NCBI GenBank assembly: GCA_035765515.1
Contig: DASTXN010000072.1
Span: 1-14,725, forward strand
Origin: DASRSS01 sp035765515
Lineage (GTDB): Bacteria > Actinomycetota > Actinomycetes > Mycobacteriales > Jatrophihabitantaceae
Length of the DNA stretch: 14,725 nucleotides
Direction: 5' to 3'
The translations under genes were made by a program, and so were the position numbers. This document shows, piece after piece, positions 14,718 through 14,725 of the stretch. The stretch's first letter is position 1; each line of letters starts with the position of its first letter. Under the pieces are notes generated by a model that did not search any database, had not been told where the DNA came from, and saw only the letters and a list, made by a program, of their open reading frames with translations.

Positions 14718-14725
14718 GTCCTTCG

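Noticed and set aside
14673..14725. End of an integration host factor (mihF) gene, which often precedes gmk
   Set aside because: None of the three minus-strand frames shows the expected C-terminus; only a hairpin and palindrome are seen before the window ends.

Overview
The window is a high-GC actinobacterial chromosome segment. The evidence is very GC-rich codon usage, frequent GTG starts, and a housekeeping gene order typical of Actinomycetota. Read 3' to 5' across the window, the minus strand carries gmk, rpoZ, coaBC, metK, priA, [insert], def, fmt, rsmB, [insert], rpe and ribD (cut by the left edge). I cannot name a genus from the sequence alone.

Layout from the right edge: guanylate kinase, RNA polymerase omega, CoaBC (coenzyme A synthesis), S-adenosylmethionine synthetase and a degenerate PriA form a closely spaced minus-strand series (about 44 to 71 nt gaps). 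A 341-nt gene-free stretch (8850-9190) follows. It holds several strong hairpins and, on the plus strand, a pair of hairpins with six-C loops that I identify as a probable 6C-type small RNA. Next comes a minus-strand two-component system (membrane histidine kinase, then a NarL-type response regulator). It has a well-formed promoter placed so that the kinase mRNA should be leaderless. The response regulator converges on, and overlaps by 45 nt, a plus-strand 14-TM MFS exporter. The exporter has an inverted-repeat operator in its promoter. Divergent from it starts the def-fmt-rsmB translation cluster, with 4- and 17-nt overlaps. An ECF sigma factor and a membrane-anchored putative anti-sigma protein (4-nt GTGA overlap) follow rsmB and end at an imperfect inverted repeat. 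Rpe and ribD close the window.

Functionally the core genes serve translation initiation and protein maturation (fmt, def), rRNA modification (rsmB), transcription (rpoZ), nucleotide and cofactor supply (gmk, coaBC, metK, ribD, rpe) and DNA replication restart (priA). Two regulatory inserts interrupt this conserved block: kinase/regulator/exporter/6C RNA between priA and def, and sigma/anti-sigma between rsmB and rpe. No CRISPR, transposase, tRNA or rRNA was seen. The observations most worth checking are the 6C-like RNA with its flanking inverted repeats, the exactly 6-nt spacing between -10 boxes and start codons at several genes, and the PriA that has lost its ATPase motifs and one zinc-site cysteine.
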